Assembly: GCA_018711545.1 (NCBI GenBank)
Contig: DVIC01000069.1
Coordinates: 1-25,583, forward strand
Source: Fimenecus stercoravium
GTDB taxonomy: Bacteria; Bacillota; Clostridia; Oscillospirales; Acutalibacteraceae
DNA length: 25,583 bases
Reading direction: 5' to 3'
Made by a program: the position numbers and the translations under genes
Shown here: piece after piece, positions 1 through 7,852 of the stretch
Numbering within the stretch: position 1 is the stretch's first letter
Layout of the letters: every line of letters begins with the position of its first letter
Notes under the pieces: model-generated
The model's database searches: none
What the model saw: only the letters and a program-made list of their open reading frames with translations
What the model was told of the DNA's origin: nothing

Positions 1-881
1 CAGAACTCGATCCCGTAGCAGAAGGCTGGATGCTTTCCTGCCACAAGGATGGACAGAACACGGTCAAAAACGGAAAACACAAGGGGAAAACACTCTCGCA
101 AGTCATTGCCGAAGAAGGGAAGGATCTGCTCGGCACGCACTGCGCAGACAGGACGGAATTCCCGATACTGATCAAACTCATTGACGCCAAACAGAATCTA
201 TCCGTGCAAGTGCACCCGGATGATGCCTATGCGCGCCGCGTGGAGGGGGAACCGGGGAAAACCGAATGCTGGTATATCCTGGACTGCGACGAGGGTGCAG
301 AGCTGATCTATGGATTTAAGCAAAAGATTTCCAAAGCGGAGTTTCGCGAGAGAATCGAAAACAACACCTTTTTAGAGGTCGTAAACCACGTCAAGGTGCA
401 TAAAGGTGACTTTTTCTTTATCGAAGCGGGTACGCTGCACGCTATCGGCGGCGGGATCCTGCTCGCGGAGATCCAGCAGAATTCCAACACGACCTACCGC
501 GTTTACGACTACGGCAGGCTCGGCGCGGACGGCAAGCCCCGACCACTGCATACAGAAAAAGCACTGGACGTGACCGTGACTGCGCCGCCCGCGCGCGCCA
601 GCAAGCCGGAAGGTCACATTGTACACAAAGACGGTTATACCGAACAGCTGCTGACAACTTGCAGCCTGTTCACTGTGCATGCCATAAAGATAGAAAGCGC
701 TTACCAAAGTGTTGCGGACAAGACCTCGTTTGTGTCCGTCCTTATCACTGAGGGCAATGGCGAAATCAGCTGTAGCGGGGAGACACTTGCGTTAAAGAAG
801 GGCGACAGTATTTTCCTTGCAGCAAACAGCGGCAGCTTTCAAATCAAAGGCAGCCTTTCCTGTGTCGAGACGAGGATTTAA
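1..881 (+). CDS. manA: Mannose-6-phosphate isomerase, class I (5' end missing)
   Basis: Interconverts mannose-6-phosphate and fructose-6-phosphate in the cytosol, feeding mannose into glycolysis or GDP-mannose synthesis. The reading frame is open from the first full codon at base 3, and the residues before the first ATG (ELDPVAEGW) already match the family, so the true start lies upstream of the window. Visible motifs are the cupin metal-binding QVHPDD, KTECWYI and TLHAIGGG, followed by EIQQNSNTTYRVYDYGR. These supply the Gln, His and Glu zinc ligands of type I enzymes. About 292 residues are present against roughly 315 for the Bacillus subtilis enzyme, so some 20-25 are missing. The C-terminal third is a second, more divergent cupin-like domain. 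Only three bases separate it from the next gene, suggesting one transcript. Family assignment is firm. Confidence 0.95.
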   Translation, partial: ELDPVAEGWMLSCHKDGQNTVKNGKHKGKTLSQVIAEEGKDLLGTHCADRTEFPILIKLIDAKQNLSVQVHPDDAYARRVEGEPGKTECWYILDCDEGAELIYGFKQKISKAEFRERIENNTFLEVVNHVKVHKGDFFFIEAGTLHAIGGGILLAEIQQNSNTTYRVYDYGRLGADGKPRPLHTEKALDVTVTAPPARASKPEGHIVHKDGYTEQLLTTCSLFTVHAIKIESAYQSVADKTSFVSVLITEGNGEISCSGETLALKKGDSIFLAANSGSFQIKGSLSCVETRI

Positions 882-884
882 GTC

Positions 885-1571
885 ATGCGGAAAAAGCGCT
901 TAAAAAAAATATTTTTAGCTTTTATCTGCCTTTTCCTGCTTGGCGCTGCCGTATTTTGCGGCATAAACGCAGCGGTCGTACTGACCGCACGGCCGCATAT
1001 TTTAACCGAAGAAGAGGCGTGCAAGCTGGACGCCGACTGCATTTTGGTGCTCGGCAGTTCCGTATACGGCAATACGCTCGCCCCCACCGTAGAGAACCGT
1101 GTTTTAACAGGCCTTGCTCTGTATGAAGGCGGTGCTTCGGACAGGCTTTTGATGAGCGGCGACCATGGGAAAAAGGACTATGACGAAGTCAACAGCATGA
1201 AACAATACTGCGTGGACAAGGGCGTAGAACCGAACGTTATTTTTTTGGATCACGCCGGGTTTTCCACCTACGACTCCATGTACCGTGCGCGCGATATTTT
1301 TGGCGTCCGCAAGGTCATTATTGTGACACAGGGTTACCATCTTTACAGAGCGGTCTATATTGCGCGCGCATTGGGACTGGAGGCGTATGGCGTTGCGGCA
1401 GACGGACCGGATCATTCGTTTCTGTCTGATCTTAGAAATCAGGTACGGGAATCTTTGGCGCGTGTCAAAGATTTTGTGATCTGTATTATAGAGCCCGAAC
1501 CGACCTATCTCGGCGAAGCCATCCCGATCAGCGGCTCGGCAGAACTTTCCGACGACAAGGAGTATGTATAA
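885..1571 (+). CDS. SanA/YdcF-family (DUF218) membrane-anchored protein
   Basis: This 228-residue protein has a basic N-terminus followed by one membrane-spanning or signal-anchor segment at about residues 9-32. The rest should lie outside the membrane. The DUF218 signature is clear: DCILVLGSSVYGN at about 47-59, an LMSGDHG stretch near 87, an SxxxSM-like STYDSMYRARDIF region, and VTQGYHLYRAVYIARALG near 147. The family includes E. coli SanA (vancomycin exclusion at high temperature) and ElyC (envelope biogenesis). Its biochemical reaction is not settled. The ATG at 885 has a GAGG about ten bases upstream and lies three bases after manA. The end overlaps the next gene by eight bases, so the three genes are probably co-transcribed. 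A cell-envelope role is inferred from the family. Confidence 0.85.
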   Translation: MRKKRLKKIFLAFICLFLLGAAVFCGINAAVVLTARPHILTEEEACKLDADCILVLGSSVYGNTLAPTVENRVLTGLALYEGGASDRLLMSGDHGKKDYDEVNSMKQYCVDKGVEPNVIFLDHAGFSTYDSMYRARDIFGVRKVIIVTQGYHLYRAVYIARALGLEAYGVAADGPDHSFLSDLRNQVRESLARVKDFVICIIEPEPTYLGEAIPISGSAELSDDKEYV

Positions 1572-2811
1572 CTTTATGCAGCGGACCTACAAAGGCACAA
1601 CCATCGCCTGCTATGCGGGGTATTTCGTACAGGCAATCATCAACAACCTTTCCCCCATTCTGTTTATCGTTTTTCAGGAGGAATTCGGCATATCACTCGC
1701 ACAGATCGGTAGCCTGATCCTCATCAATTTCCTTTCCCAGACTGTCGTGGATCTGATTTCCGTCAAGGTCGTGGATCGAATCGGATATAAAAAAGTCATC
1801 CTTGCTTCGCACGCCTGTGCAACGGCAGGACTTATATTGCTCGGCACGCTGCCGCGCTTCGTGTCCGCACCTTTCCCGGCGCTGGTGCTTGCAACTGTTA
1901 TTTCCGCCATGGGCAGCGGTATGATCGAGGTGACCATCAGCCCGATCGTGGACGCCATCCCAAGCAATAAAAAAGAGGCGGACATGAGCCTGCTGCACTC
2001 GTTTTATTGCTGGGGACAGATGACGGTGGTTGCGCTTTCAACCCTTTTTGTCTGGTTTGCGGGAAATTCCTATTGGTACGTTCTGCCGCTGGTCTGGGCA
2101 TGCGTACCGTTTGTGAACCTGATAAACTTCACTACGCTCCCCTTTCCGAAAACGCTCAAGGAAGAAGAAAAGATCCCTCTTGGCAAACTGTTTTCTGAGC
2201 GGAATTTCCGTATTGCCATGCTGCTTATGCTGTGTGCGGGCGCTTCGGAACTTGCGATGTCGCAGTGGTCGTCTTTCTTCGCCGAAACCGGGCTCGGCGT
2301 CACCAAGATCATGGGCGATCTGCTCGGCCCCTGCCTGTTTGCCGTTTTTATGGGGCTTGGGCGGCTGCTGTTCGGCATTTACGGCGATCGGCTGGATTTA
2401 AAAAAAGCTATGTTCTTCTGCGCTGTCTTGTGCATTGTCTGTTATACGACCACCGCAGTCTCGCCGAATCCCCTGCTTGCGCTGTTCGGCTGCGCGCTTA
2501 CAGGCTTCTCGATCAGTCTGTTTTGGCCCGGTACATTCAGTCTGGTTTCTTCGCTTTATCCGAACGGCGGGGCGGCAATGTTCGGTGTGCTTGCGATTCT
2601 GGGCGATATTGGCTGCTCGGTAGGCCCCTGGATCGTCAGCTTCGTTTCCTCTGCCGCACAGCGCGCAGATGCAAGCCTTACAGACGGCGCTGCGCTGAAA
2701 GTCGGGTTGGGCTTCGGCAATCTTTTCCCGATCCTTGCTATTTTAGGGCTGGTGCTTTTGGAGGTTTTCCGAAAATCCACCGGCACACGGGTTGACAAAA
2801 CAAAATCATAA
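1564..2811 (+). CDS. Major facilitator superfamily permease (FucP-like)
   Basis: A 415-residue integral membrane protein with about twelve hydrophobic segments and a central charged loop near residues 196-215 (LPFPKTLKEEEK), typical of MFS carriers with two six-helix halves. The loop between the second and third helices carries VVDRIGYKKV, a degenerate MFS motif A, and the second half repeats it as IYGDRLDLKKA. Overall it resembles fucose-permease/FHS-type sugar transporters. The substrate cannot be read from the sequence, although neighbouring manA makes a sugar plausible. The chosen ATG at 1564 overlaps the sanA-like gene by eight bases; an alternative ATG lies at 1576. The last codons overlap the sigma-A promoter of the FMN riboswitch transcript. 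Confidence 0.85.
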   Translation: MYNFMQRTYKGTTIACYAGYFVQAIINNLSPILFIVFQEEFGISLAQIGSLILINFLSQTVVDLISVKVVDRIGYKKVILASHACATAGLILLGTLPRFVSAPFPALVLATVISAMGSGMIEVTISPIVDAIPSNKKEADMSLLHSFYCWGQMTVVALSTLFVWFAGNSYWYVLPLVWACVPFVNLINFTTLPFPKTLKEEEKIPLGKLFSERNFRIAMLLMLCAGASELAMSQWSSFFAETGLGVTKIMGDLLGPCLFAVFMGLGRLLFGIYGDRLDLKKAMFFCAVLCIVCYTTTAVSPNPLLALFGCALTGFSISLFWPGTFSLVSSLYPNGGAAMFGVLAILGDIGCSVGPWIVSFVSSAAQRADASLTDGAALKVGLGFGNLFPILAILGLVLLEVFRKSTGTRVDKTKS

Positions 2812-2820
2812 GCATATAAT
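2792..2820 (+). promoter_or_regulatory. Sigma-A promoter for the FMN riboswitch-ribU transcript
   Basis: TTGACA at 2792-2797 and TATAAT at 2815-2820 are separated by exactly 17 bases, a perfect housekeeping consensus. The -35 box and most of the spacer lie within the final codons of the MFS permease gene, which ends at 2811. Transcription should begin near 2827, a few bases before the riboswitch. Confidence 0.88.
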
Positions 2821-2841
2821 GACAGTACAAATCAACAGCTG

Positions 2842-2946
2842 TCTTCAAGGCGGGGTGAAAGTCCCCACCGGTGGTAAAAGTCCACAAGCTCTTTGCTGAT
2901 CGGGTGCAATTCCCGAACCGACGGTCAAAGTCCGGATGAAAGAAGA
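2842..2946 (+). promoter_or_regulatory. FMN riboswitch (RFN element)
   Basis: The conserved RFN core is present: CAAGGCGGGGTGAAAGTCCC, then CCACCGGTGG, GCTGATCGGGTGCAATTCCC, CGACGGTCAAAGTCCGGATG and GAAAGAAGA. The closing P1 helix pairs TCTTC (2842-2846) with GAAGA (2942-2946). The aptamer binds flavin mononucleotide. Followed by an intrinsic terminator and ribU, it should lower riboflavin-uptake expression when FMN is plentiful. Confidence 0.96.
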
Positions 2947-2964
2947 TGCTTTTTCTGCACTTTC

Positions 2965-2997
2965 GCCTCGCAAGACTTTTCTTGCGGGGCTTTTTCT
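2965..2997 (+). terminator. Leader terminator of the FMN riboswitch
   Basis: GCCTCGCAAGA (2965-2975) pairs with TCTTGCGGGGC (2980-2990) around a short T-rich loop, and is followed directly by TTTTTCTTTT. It lies between the aptamer and ribU, so it is the likely expression platform for FMN-dependent premature termination. Confidence 0.88.
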
Positions 2998-3042
2998 TTT
3001 GGACAGCCGCATTTGAATTCTTTTTGAAAGGGACGATGTATA

Positions 3043-3672
3043 ATGTCCGCACAAGCTGTCCGAACCACGAACAAAAAAAAGGTCTTTTCCGGGGCGCGCA
3101 TCCGTAAACTGACGGTTACCGCGCTGCTTGCCGCCGTCTCCGCCGTATTGATGTTTCTGGATTTCAGTGTGCCGCTGATGCCAAGCTTCATCAAAATGGA
3201 TCTTTCCGACTTTCCTGCGCTGATCGCCTCATTTTCTTTAGGTCCATTGAGCGGCGTTATGGTCTGTCTGTTGAAAAATCTTATCAATCTGCTGACCACC
3301 TCTACAGGCGGCGTCGGCGAGCTTTCCAATTTTATTTTGGGCTGTTTTCTGGTGATCCCCGCAGGACTCATATATAAGCACAAAAAGAATCGAAAATTTG
3401 CGTTTCTCGGGGCGCTTACGGGCGCATGCTGTATGGCAGTATTCAGCCTGTTCACCAACTATTTTATCGTGTATCCCGTTTATACCAACTTTATGCCTAT
3501 GGACGCGATATTGGCTGCGTATCAGGCGATCCTGCCTTCTGTTGACAATCTTTGGAAAGCGCTCTTGGTCTTCAATGTCCCGTTTACTTTCATCAAAGGG
3601 ATGCTTTGCACCGTAGTCACCTTTATTTTGTATAAACGCCTATCCCCCGTTTTAAAAGGGAAAGCGGGCTGA
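3043..3672 (+). CDS. ribU: Riboflavin ECF transporter S component RibU
   Basis: Substrate-binding membrane subunit of an energy-coupling-factor transporter that imports riboflavin together with the shared EcfA/A'/T module, which is not in this window. The 209-residue protein has about six hydrophobic helices after a basic N-terminus. Family signatures include LTVTALLAAVSAVLMFLDF near residue 24, the MDLSDFPALIASFSLGPLSG stretch around 51-70, and KNLINLL with TGGVGELSNF around 78-98. The start at 3043 follows an AAAGGGAC ribosome-binding site by about eight bases. An upstream ATG at 3036 is in another frame. Placement directly behind an FMN riboswitch strongly supports riboflavin as the substrate. 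The next gene begins 13 bases later and is probably in the same operon. Confidence 0.93.
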   Translation: MSAQAVRTTNKKKVFSGARIRKLTVTALLAAVSAVLMFLDFSVPLMPSFIKMDLSDFPALIASFSLGPLSGVMVCLLKNLINLLTTSTGGVGELSNFILGCFLVIPAGLIYKHKKNRKFAFLGALTGACCMAVFSLFTNYFIVYPVYTNFMPMDAILAAYQAILPSVDNLWKALLVFNVPFTFIKGMLCTVVTFILYKRLSPVLKGKAG

Positions 3673-3685
3673 ACGGAGGGAAACC

Positions 3686-4267
3686 ATGCCGAAAAAGGAC
3701 ATCCTGTTTTTAGACGCCTGTGTGCGCGGGGAAGCTTCGCGCACACTTGAGCTTGCCAATCGGTTTTTATCAAATTTGGCAGATGCACAGATCACACATT
3801 TGAAGCTCGACACGCTCGGGCTGCAGCCGCTCGACAAAGCGCGTCTGCACGAACGTGATCACCTTTTGCATGAAGGCAAAACCGATGCATCCTTTTTCGT
3901 GCACGCCAACACCTTCCGAAACGCACAATGGATCGTGATCGCGGCGCCGTATTGGGATTTTTCTTTTCCTGCGCTTTTGAAGCTTTATGTGGAAAATGTG
4001 AGCTGTTCAGGGGTGACCTTTGCTTACGACGAAACAGGGAAACCCGTTAGTCTCTGCCGTGCAGAACGGCTGGTTTACATCACAACAGCGGGTGGATATA
4101 TCGGAGAAAACAATTTTGGATTCACCTATATCCGCGCCGTTATGGAACAGTTTTTCGGCGTAAAACAATCGTTTCATATAGCTGCCGATGGGCTTGACAT
4201 CATCGGCAACGACCCGCGGGCGATTCTAATCGCCGCCGAGGCACAGTTCCCTGCCGCGCTCGGTTGA
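3686..4267 (+). CDS. Flavodoxin-fold NAD(P)H oxidoreductase (FMN-reductase/azoreductase-like)
   Basis: A 193-residue cytosolic protein with a flavodoxin-like fold. The N-terminal beta strand ILFLDACVRGEASRT matches the phosphate-binding entry of AcpD/AzoR-type enzymes. The APYWDFSFPALLKLYVENV segment at about residues 90-108 corresponds to the P-M/Y-N/W-F-S-I/F-P motif that contacts the FMN ring. A TTAGG stretch follows near 132. Such proteins use FMN to reduce quinones, azo dyes or free flavins with NAD(P)H; the natural substrate is unknown. It has a strong GGAGGG site six bases before the ATG. Lying 13 bases after ribU, it should fall under the same FMN riboswitch, which fits a flavin-dependent role. 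Confidence 0.82.
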   Translation: MPKKDILFLDACVRGEASRTLELANRFLSNLADAQITHLKLDTLGLQPLDKARLHERDHLLHEGKTDASFFVHANTFRNAQWIVIAAPYWDFSFPALLKLYVENVSCSGVTFAYDETGKPVSLCRAERLVYITTAGGYIGENNFGFTYIRAVMEQFFGVKQSFHIAADGLDIIGNDPRAILIAAEAQFPAALG

Positions 4268-4317
4268 GAAACACTTCTGGAAATTGTCAATTTTCCGCAA
4301 AATGTGTCTGTCTGCGG

Positions 4318-4346
4318 TTGACAAGCCGAACGTTCCGTTATACAAT
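4318..4346 (+). promoter_or_regulatory. Sigma-A promoter for metK
   Basis: TTGACA at 4318-4323 and TACAAT at 4341-4346 have a 17-base spacer. The predicted start, near 4353, lies about 20 bases before the SAM-I aptamer. Confidence 0.82.
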
Positions 4347-4371
4347 ATTCACTGACAAACGGATAGACATT

Positions 4372-4470
4372 CCTTATAAAGAGTGACGGAGGGACAGGCC
4401 CTGTGAAGTCCGGCAACCTGCATAAAATGCAAGGTGCCAAATCCTACAGCCTTTCGGCTGAAAGATAAGG
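4372..4470 (+). promoter_or_regulatory. SAM-I riboswitch (S-box)
   Basis: Characteristic S-box segments appear in order: AGAGTGACGGAGGGA, GGCCCTGTGAAGTCCGGCAA, CCTGCATAAAATGCAAGGTG, CCAAATCC, then a hairpin and GAAAGATAAGG. P1 pairs CCTTAT (4372-4377) with ATAAGG (4465-4470). It senses S-adenosylmethionine and precedes the gene for SAM synthetase, giving product feedback. Confidence 0.96.
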
Positions 4471-4481
4471 TGACGAACCAC

Positions 4482-4511
4482 GCACCTTGGCCTGCGCCCG
4501 GGTGCTTTTTT
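4482..4511 (+). terminator. Leader terminator of the SAM-I riboswitch
   Basis: GCACCTTGGC (4482-4491) pairs with GCCCGGGTGC (4496-4505), with one mismatch and one wobble, and is followed by TTTTTT. It lies between the aptamer and metK, so it is the likely attenuator. Confidence 0.85.
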
Positions 4512-4559
4512 ATGCGGGAATGGCATCCTGTGGATTTTTCAAAGGAGACCGTACAACAT

Positions 4560-5747
4560 ATGACAAAGCATCTTTTTACATCCGAATCCGTAACGGAAGG
4601 GCATCCCGATAAGGTTTGCGACACTGTTTCCGATGCGATTTTAGACGCAATTTTGGCACAGGATCCGAATGGTCGCGTTGCGTGTGAGACAACATGCATC
4701 ACAAACCGCTTGATGGTCATGGGCGAGATCACAACGACCGCCAAGGTCGATATAGAAAAAATCGCACGCGATATCGTTTGCGAGATCGGCTATGATAACG
4801 ACGACAGCGGCTTTAACGGGCACACCTGCCGTGTAGATATTGCCATCGACAAGCAATCGGCAGACATTGCCATGGGCGTAGACGCTTCCTATGAACTGAA
4901 AACCGGCAAGCAGGACGACTACAACCTGCACGGTGCGGGCGACCAGGGCATGATGTTCGGCTATGCCTGCTGTGAAACACCGGAACTCATGCCGCTGCCC
5001 ATTGCTTTGGCACATAAGCTGGCAAAGCGCCTGACCGACGTGCGCAAGGACGGCACACTGCCGTACCTGTTCCCGGACGGCAAAACGCAGGTCACGGTGG
5101 AATATGACGACAATAAGCCCGTGCGCGTAGATACAGTAGTCGTTTCTGCACAACACCGTGCTGAAATTCCGCTTGCGCAGATCCGCTCAGACATTTTACA
5201 GCATGTCATTAAACCCGTCGTGCCCGAAAACCTTTTTGATGAAGACACGATCATTTATGTGAATCCTACCGGAAGATTTGTCACGGGCGGCCCCGCCGGC
5301 GATTCGGGACTCACGGGCAGAAAGATCATCGTGGACACATATGGCGGCATCGGCCGTCACGGCGGCGGCTGCTTCTCGGGCAAGGACCCGACCAAGGTGG
5401 ATCGTTCCGCCGCATACGCGGCGCGGTATGTTGCCAAAAACATTGTTGCGGCAGGTCTTGCAAGGCGTTGTGAGATCCAGCTTGCCTATGCCATCGGTGT
5501 TGCGAATCCTGTTTCCGTTATGGTGGACACCTTCGGCACGGGCGCGCTCTCGGATGACGTATTAAGCGAGATCGTTACCGAAGTGTTCGACCTGCGGCCG
5601 GCGGCGATCATCGAATATCTCGACTTGCGCCGTCCGATCTACCGTCCGCTTGCCGCTTACGGCCATATGGGCAGAACGGATCTGGATCTGACTTGGGAAA
5701 GAACCGACCGCGTTGACGCTTTAAAAAAAGCGGCCGGTACACTTTAA
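4560..5747 (+). CDS. metK: S-adenosylmethionine synthetase
   Basis: Makes SAM from methionine and ATP in the cytosol. With the ATG at 4560 the protein is 395 residues, the normal family length. It begins MTKHLFTSESVTEGHPDK, where GHPDK is the nucleotide-binding signature. GAGDQGMMFGYA marks the conserved loop, and GGGCFSGKDPTKVDRSAAY the C-terminal signature with catalytic Lys and Asp residues. A longer in-frame reading begins at 4434, but that part lies inside the riboswitch and its terminator, so it is rejected. An AAAGGAG site lies about 12 bases upstream of 4560, slightly far but the only good one. Expression is expected to fall when SAM is high. No strong terminator is seen before the next small gene. 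Confidence 0.97.
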   Translation: MTKHLFTSESVTEGHPDKVCDTVSDAILDAILAQDPNGRVACETTCITNRLMVMGEITTTAKVDIEKIARDIVCEIGYDNDDSGFNGHTCRVDIAIDKQSADIAMGVDASYELKTGKQDDYNLHGAGDQGMMFGYACCETPELMPLPIALAHKLAKRLTDVRKDGTLPYLFPDGKTQVTVEYDDNKPVRVDTVVVSAQHRAEIPLAQIRSDILQHVIKPVVPENLFDEDTIIYVNPTGRFVTGGPAGDSGLTGRKIIVDTYGGIGRHGGGCFSGKDPTKVDRSAAYAARYVAKNIVAAGLARRCEIQLAYAIGVANPVSVMVDTFGTGALSDDVLSEIVTEVFDLRPAAIIEYLDLRRPIYRPLAAYGHMGRTDLDLTWERTDRVDALKKAAGTL

Positions 5748-5834
5748 TAGACAAAATTGTAAAAATTTTGAAATCGTATATCCAAGCTGTTTCGAGCTAT
5801 ACTATCAATAAGCATTGATAAGGAGTTGAGAAAT

Positions 5835-6053
5835 ATGCTGGATAGAATCGCGCTGATTCTGGTTATCATCGGCGGCATCAACTGGGGCTCCATCGGGCTT
5901 TTCCAATTTGATATTGTCGGCTGGATCTTCGGCGGGCAGGACGCCGTAATCAGCAGAATCATTTATACGCTTGTCGCCATTGCGGCGGTTTGGTGCATCT
6001 CCCTGCTCTTCCGCGAAAGCGAAGTCCTTGCACCCGCTGACAACGACGAGTAA
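5835..6053 (+). CDS. DUF378 family small membrane protein (YuzA-like)
   Basis: A 72-residue protein with two hydrophobic segments, LDRIALILVIIGGINWGSIG at residues 2-21 and about 40-60, and an acidic tail. The GGINWG motif in the first helix is the DUF378 hallmark. The function of this family is not known. The ATG at 5835 has AAGGAG nine bases upstream; a TTG nine bases earlier is in frame but lacks a site. It stands between metK, 87 bases upstream, and a bidirectional terminator. It may be transcribed with metK or from its own weak promoter. Confidence 0.85.
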   Translation: MLDRIALILVIIGGINWGSIGLFQFDIVGWIFGGQDAVISRIIYTLVAIAAVWCISLLFRESEVLAPADNDE

Positions 6054-6067
6054 CCGCAAAAAAAGTC

Positions 6068-6102
6068 AAAACGACGCTGTGCAAAATACAGCGTCGTTTT
6101 TT
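6068..6102. terminator. Bidirectional terminator between the DUF378 gene and rqcH
   Basis: AACGACGCTGT (6070-6080) and ACAGCGTCGTT (6088-6098) form a perfect 11-base stem with a seven-base loop. It has an A-rich 5' flank and TTTTTT on the 3' side, so it can act on both converging transcripts. Confidence 0.92.
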
Positions 6103-6106
6103 ATGC

Positions 6107-7840
6107 TTATAATTCTTCTTTCGGCTCGGCGGGGGTAACATAAATGGTGTTGTAGGTATTGTAGATCACTTTGCCTGGCTTTGCGCCGACAGGCTTTTTG
6201 ATATTCTTGACGCGGGTATAATCGACCGGAACCTTTTGCGCGTCGCGCGCGCTGCTGAAAAATGCGGCGATCGCGGCGGCTTCGGAAATGGCTTGGTCCG
6301 TAATTTCGCGGTTATCGGAGACCAAAATCGTATGCGAGCCCGCATAATGCTGCGTGTGCAGCCACATGTCGTAATTTTTTGCCGTTTTCAGCGTCAGCTT
6401 ATCGTTCTGGGCATTGTTGCGCCCGACAAGTACAGTAAAGCCCTCGCTCGTCTTGAATTTATGCGGCGGCAGCTCTTTCGGCAGTCGCTGTTTGCCGCCT
6501 TTTTTCCGCTTCAAATATTTGCCGTCGATCAGTTCCTGCCGAATGGCGGCAAGGTCGCTTTCCGCCTCGGCGCGGGAAAGCGCATCCTCCACAGAAGCAA
6601 AATAACTAAGCTCCTGCTCGTCGTGGGCGATGAGCTCTGCAAGCATTTTTTCCGCCGTAGACGCTTTTTTGTAAGCCTTATAATATTTTTGCGCGTTTTG
6701 CGACGGCGACAACGCAGGATCAACGGGAATACGCACCGGTTGGTTGCCGTCATAATAATTTTCCAATTCATAAAAGCTCGCGCCTTTTTCGAGAGCATAC
6801 TGATTCGCTTGGATAAGCTCCCCAAAGATGCGCAGACGATCTTTTTCGGCGCTGTCTTTAAGCTGTGCCTGACGATTCGCCATTTTACGCGCGGTGCGCT
6901 CGCGCAGCGTTTGCAGTGTTTTATGCAAATCCCCCGCCCTGCGCTTGGCACGCAGCAAGCGGTCACGCTCCGCGTAAAAATCGTCAAGCAGCGCGCAGAA
7001 CGAAGCGTATTCGATTTTTTTGCAAAAGCCGCCGTATTGCAGAATTTCTAAAAAAGAAAAGTCAAAAGGTTTCTCTTCTTCATCGCAAACGACACAGTGC
7101 GCCGGGACTTTTTGCAGGCAAGAGCTAAGATATTCAAGCGCGCTTTTTATCCGTTCTTCTCCTGCCTCCCGCACCGTGCAGGTACAGTCGCCTGCGGCGC
7201 GAAACGCAAGCTCACGGCTGACAATGGGAGAAATCCCCTCTATATTTTTCATAATCGCCGCAGGAAGCTGCTGTTCAGGATTCATAAACAGCCGGATAAG
7301 GCAATTGGAAATATTGTCCTTTGTTACCTGTATTTTATCCTGCCGCGGCGGGAGCTGATATGCTACACCGGGTAAGATCTCTCGGTACGCGGATTTAGAG
7401 GAATCTACACGCTTGACCGCATCTAAGATCATACCATTGCCGTCGATCAATATGATATTGCTGTGCTGGCCCATAATCTCTACACAGAGGGACAGCCGTA
7501 CCTTGTCGCCGATTTCATTGGTCGCATCAAAATCTAAAAACAGCACGCGGTCAAGGCCCGATTGGCGCAATCCGACAAGTACAGCCCCGCTTAAATGCTT
7601 GCGCAGCAGCATGCAGAGCATGGGCGGATTCTGCGGATTTTCACCCGGTCTTTGTGTAATATGGATGCGCGGCGAGGCAGACTCCGCCGAAAGAAGAAGC
7701 CGATACGCGCCGCTGCGCGTGCGCATGTGCAAAGTCAGCTCGCATTTTGCAGGCTGGTGCACTTTTTCTATGCGTGCACCCACAAGCGTTTCTTCCAATT
7801 CCGTTTTGATAAAATGCAGCGTAATGCCGTCCAGTGCCAT
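6107..7840 (-). CDS. rqcH: RqcH/NFACT-family ribosome-associated quality control protein
   Basis: Bacterial Rqc2/NEMF homologue, older name fibronectin-binding protein FbpA. In Bacillus subtilis RqcH binds stalled 50S-peptidyl-tRNA complexes and recruits tRNA-Ala to add C-terminal alanine tails that mark the peptide for degradation. The 577-residue protein starts MALDGITLHFIKTELEETL (NFACT-N). It has a long charged central region rich in Arg, Lys and Glu, about 280-440, consistent with a coiled coil. The NFACT-R domain near 450-560 includes FTVLVGRNNAQNDKLTLK and DMWLHTQHYAGSHTIL. Asp97 and Arg98, the residue pair required for tailing in B. subtilis, are present at the same numbers. The AAAGGAAA site supports the ATG at 7840. 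The Nif3-family gene ends 12 bases upstream, so co-transcription is likely. Confidence 0.93.
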   Translation of the reverse strand: MALDGITLHFIKTELEETLVGARIEKVHQPAKCELTLHMRTRSGAYRLLLSAESASPRIHITQRPGENPQNPPMLCMLLRKHLSGAVLVGLRQSGLDRVLFLDFDATNEIGDKVRLSLCVEIMGQHSNIILIDGNGMILDAVKRVDSSKSAYREILPGVAYQLPPRQDKIQVTKDNISNCLIRLFMNPEQQLPAAIMKNIEGISPIVSRELAFRAAGDCTCTVREAGEERIKSALEYLSSCLQKVPAHCVVCDEEEKPFDFSFLEILQYGGFCKKIEYASFCALLDDFYAERDRLLRAKRRAGDLHKTLQTLRERTARKMANRQAQLKDSAEKDRLRIFGELIQANQYALEKGASFYELENYYDGNQPVRIPVDPALSPSQNAQKYYKAYKKASTAEKMLAELIAHDEQELSYFASVEDALSRAEAESDLAAIRQELIDGKYLKRKKGGKQRLPKELPPHKFKTSEGFTVLVGRNNAQNDKLTLKTAKNYDMWLHTQHYAGSHTILVSDNREITDQAISEAAAIAAFFSSARDAQKVPVDYTRVKNIKKPVGAKPGKVIYNTYNTIYVTPAEPKEEL

Positions 7841-7852
7841 AATTTGTTTCCT

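Noticed and set aside
4271..4308. Loose inverted repeat upstream of the metK promoter
   Set aside because: The arms pair with several gaps and no T-run follows on either strand, so I call neither a terminator nor an operator.
4434..4559. Upstream extension of metK
   Set aside because: It overlaps the SAM-I aptamer and terminator and does not match MetK N-termini; the start at 4560 gives the normal length.
5768..5803. TTGAAA and TATACT before the DUF378 gene
   Set aside because: The spacing is 24 bases, too long for a sigma-A promoter; no better -35 fits.
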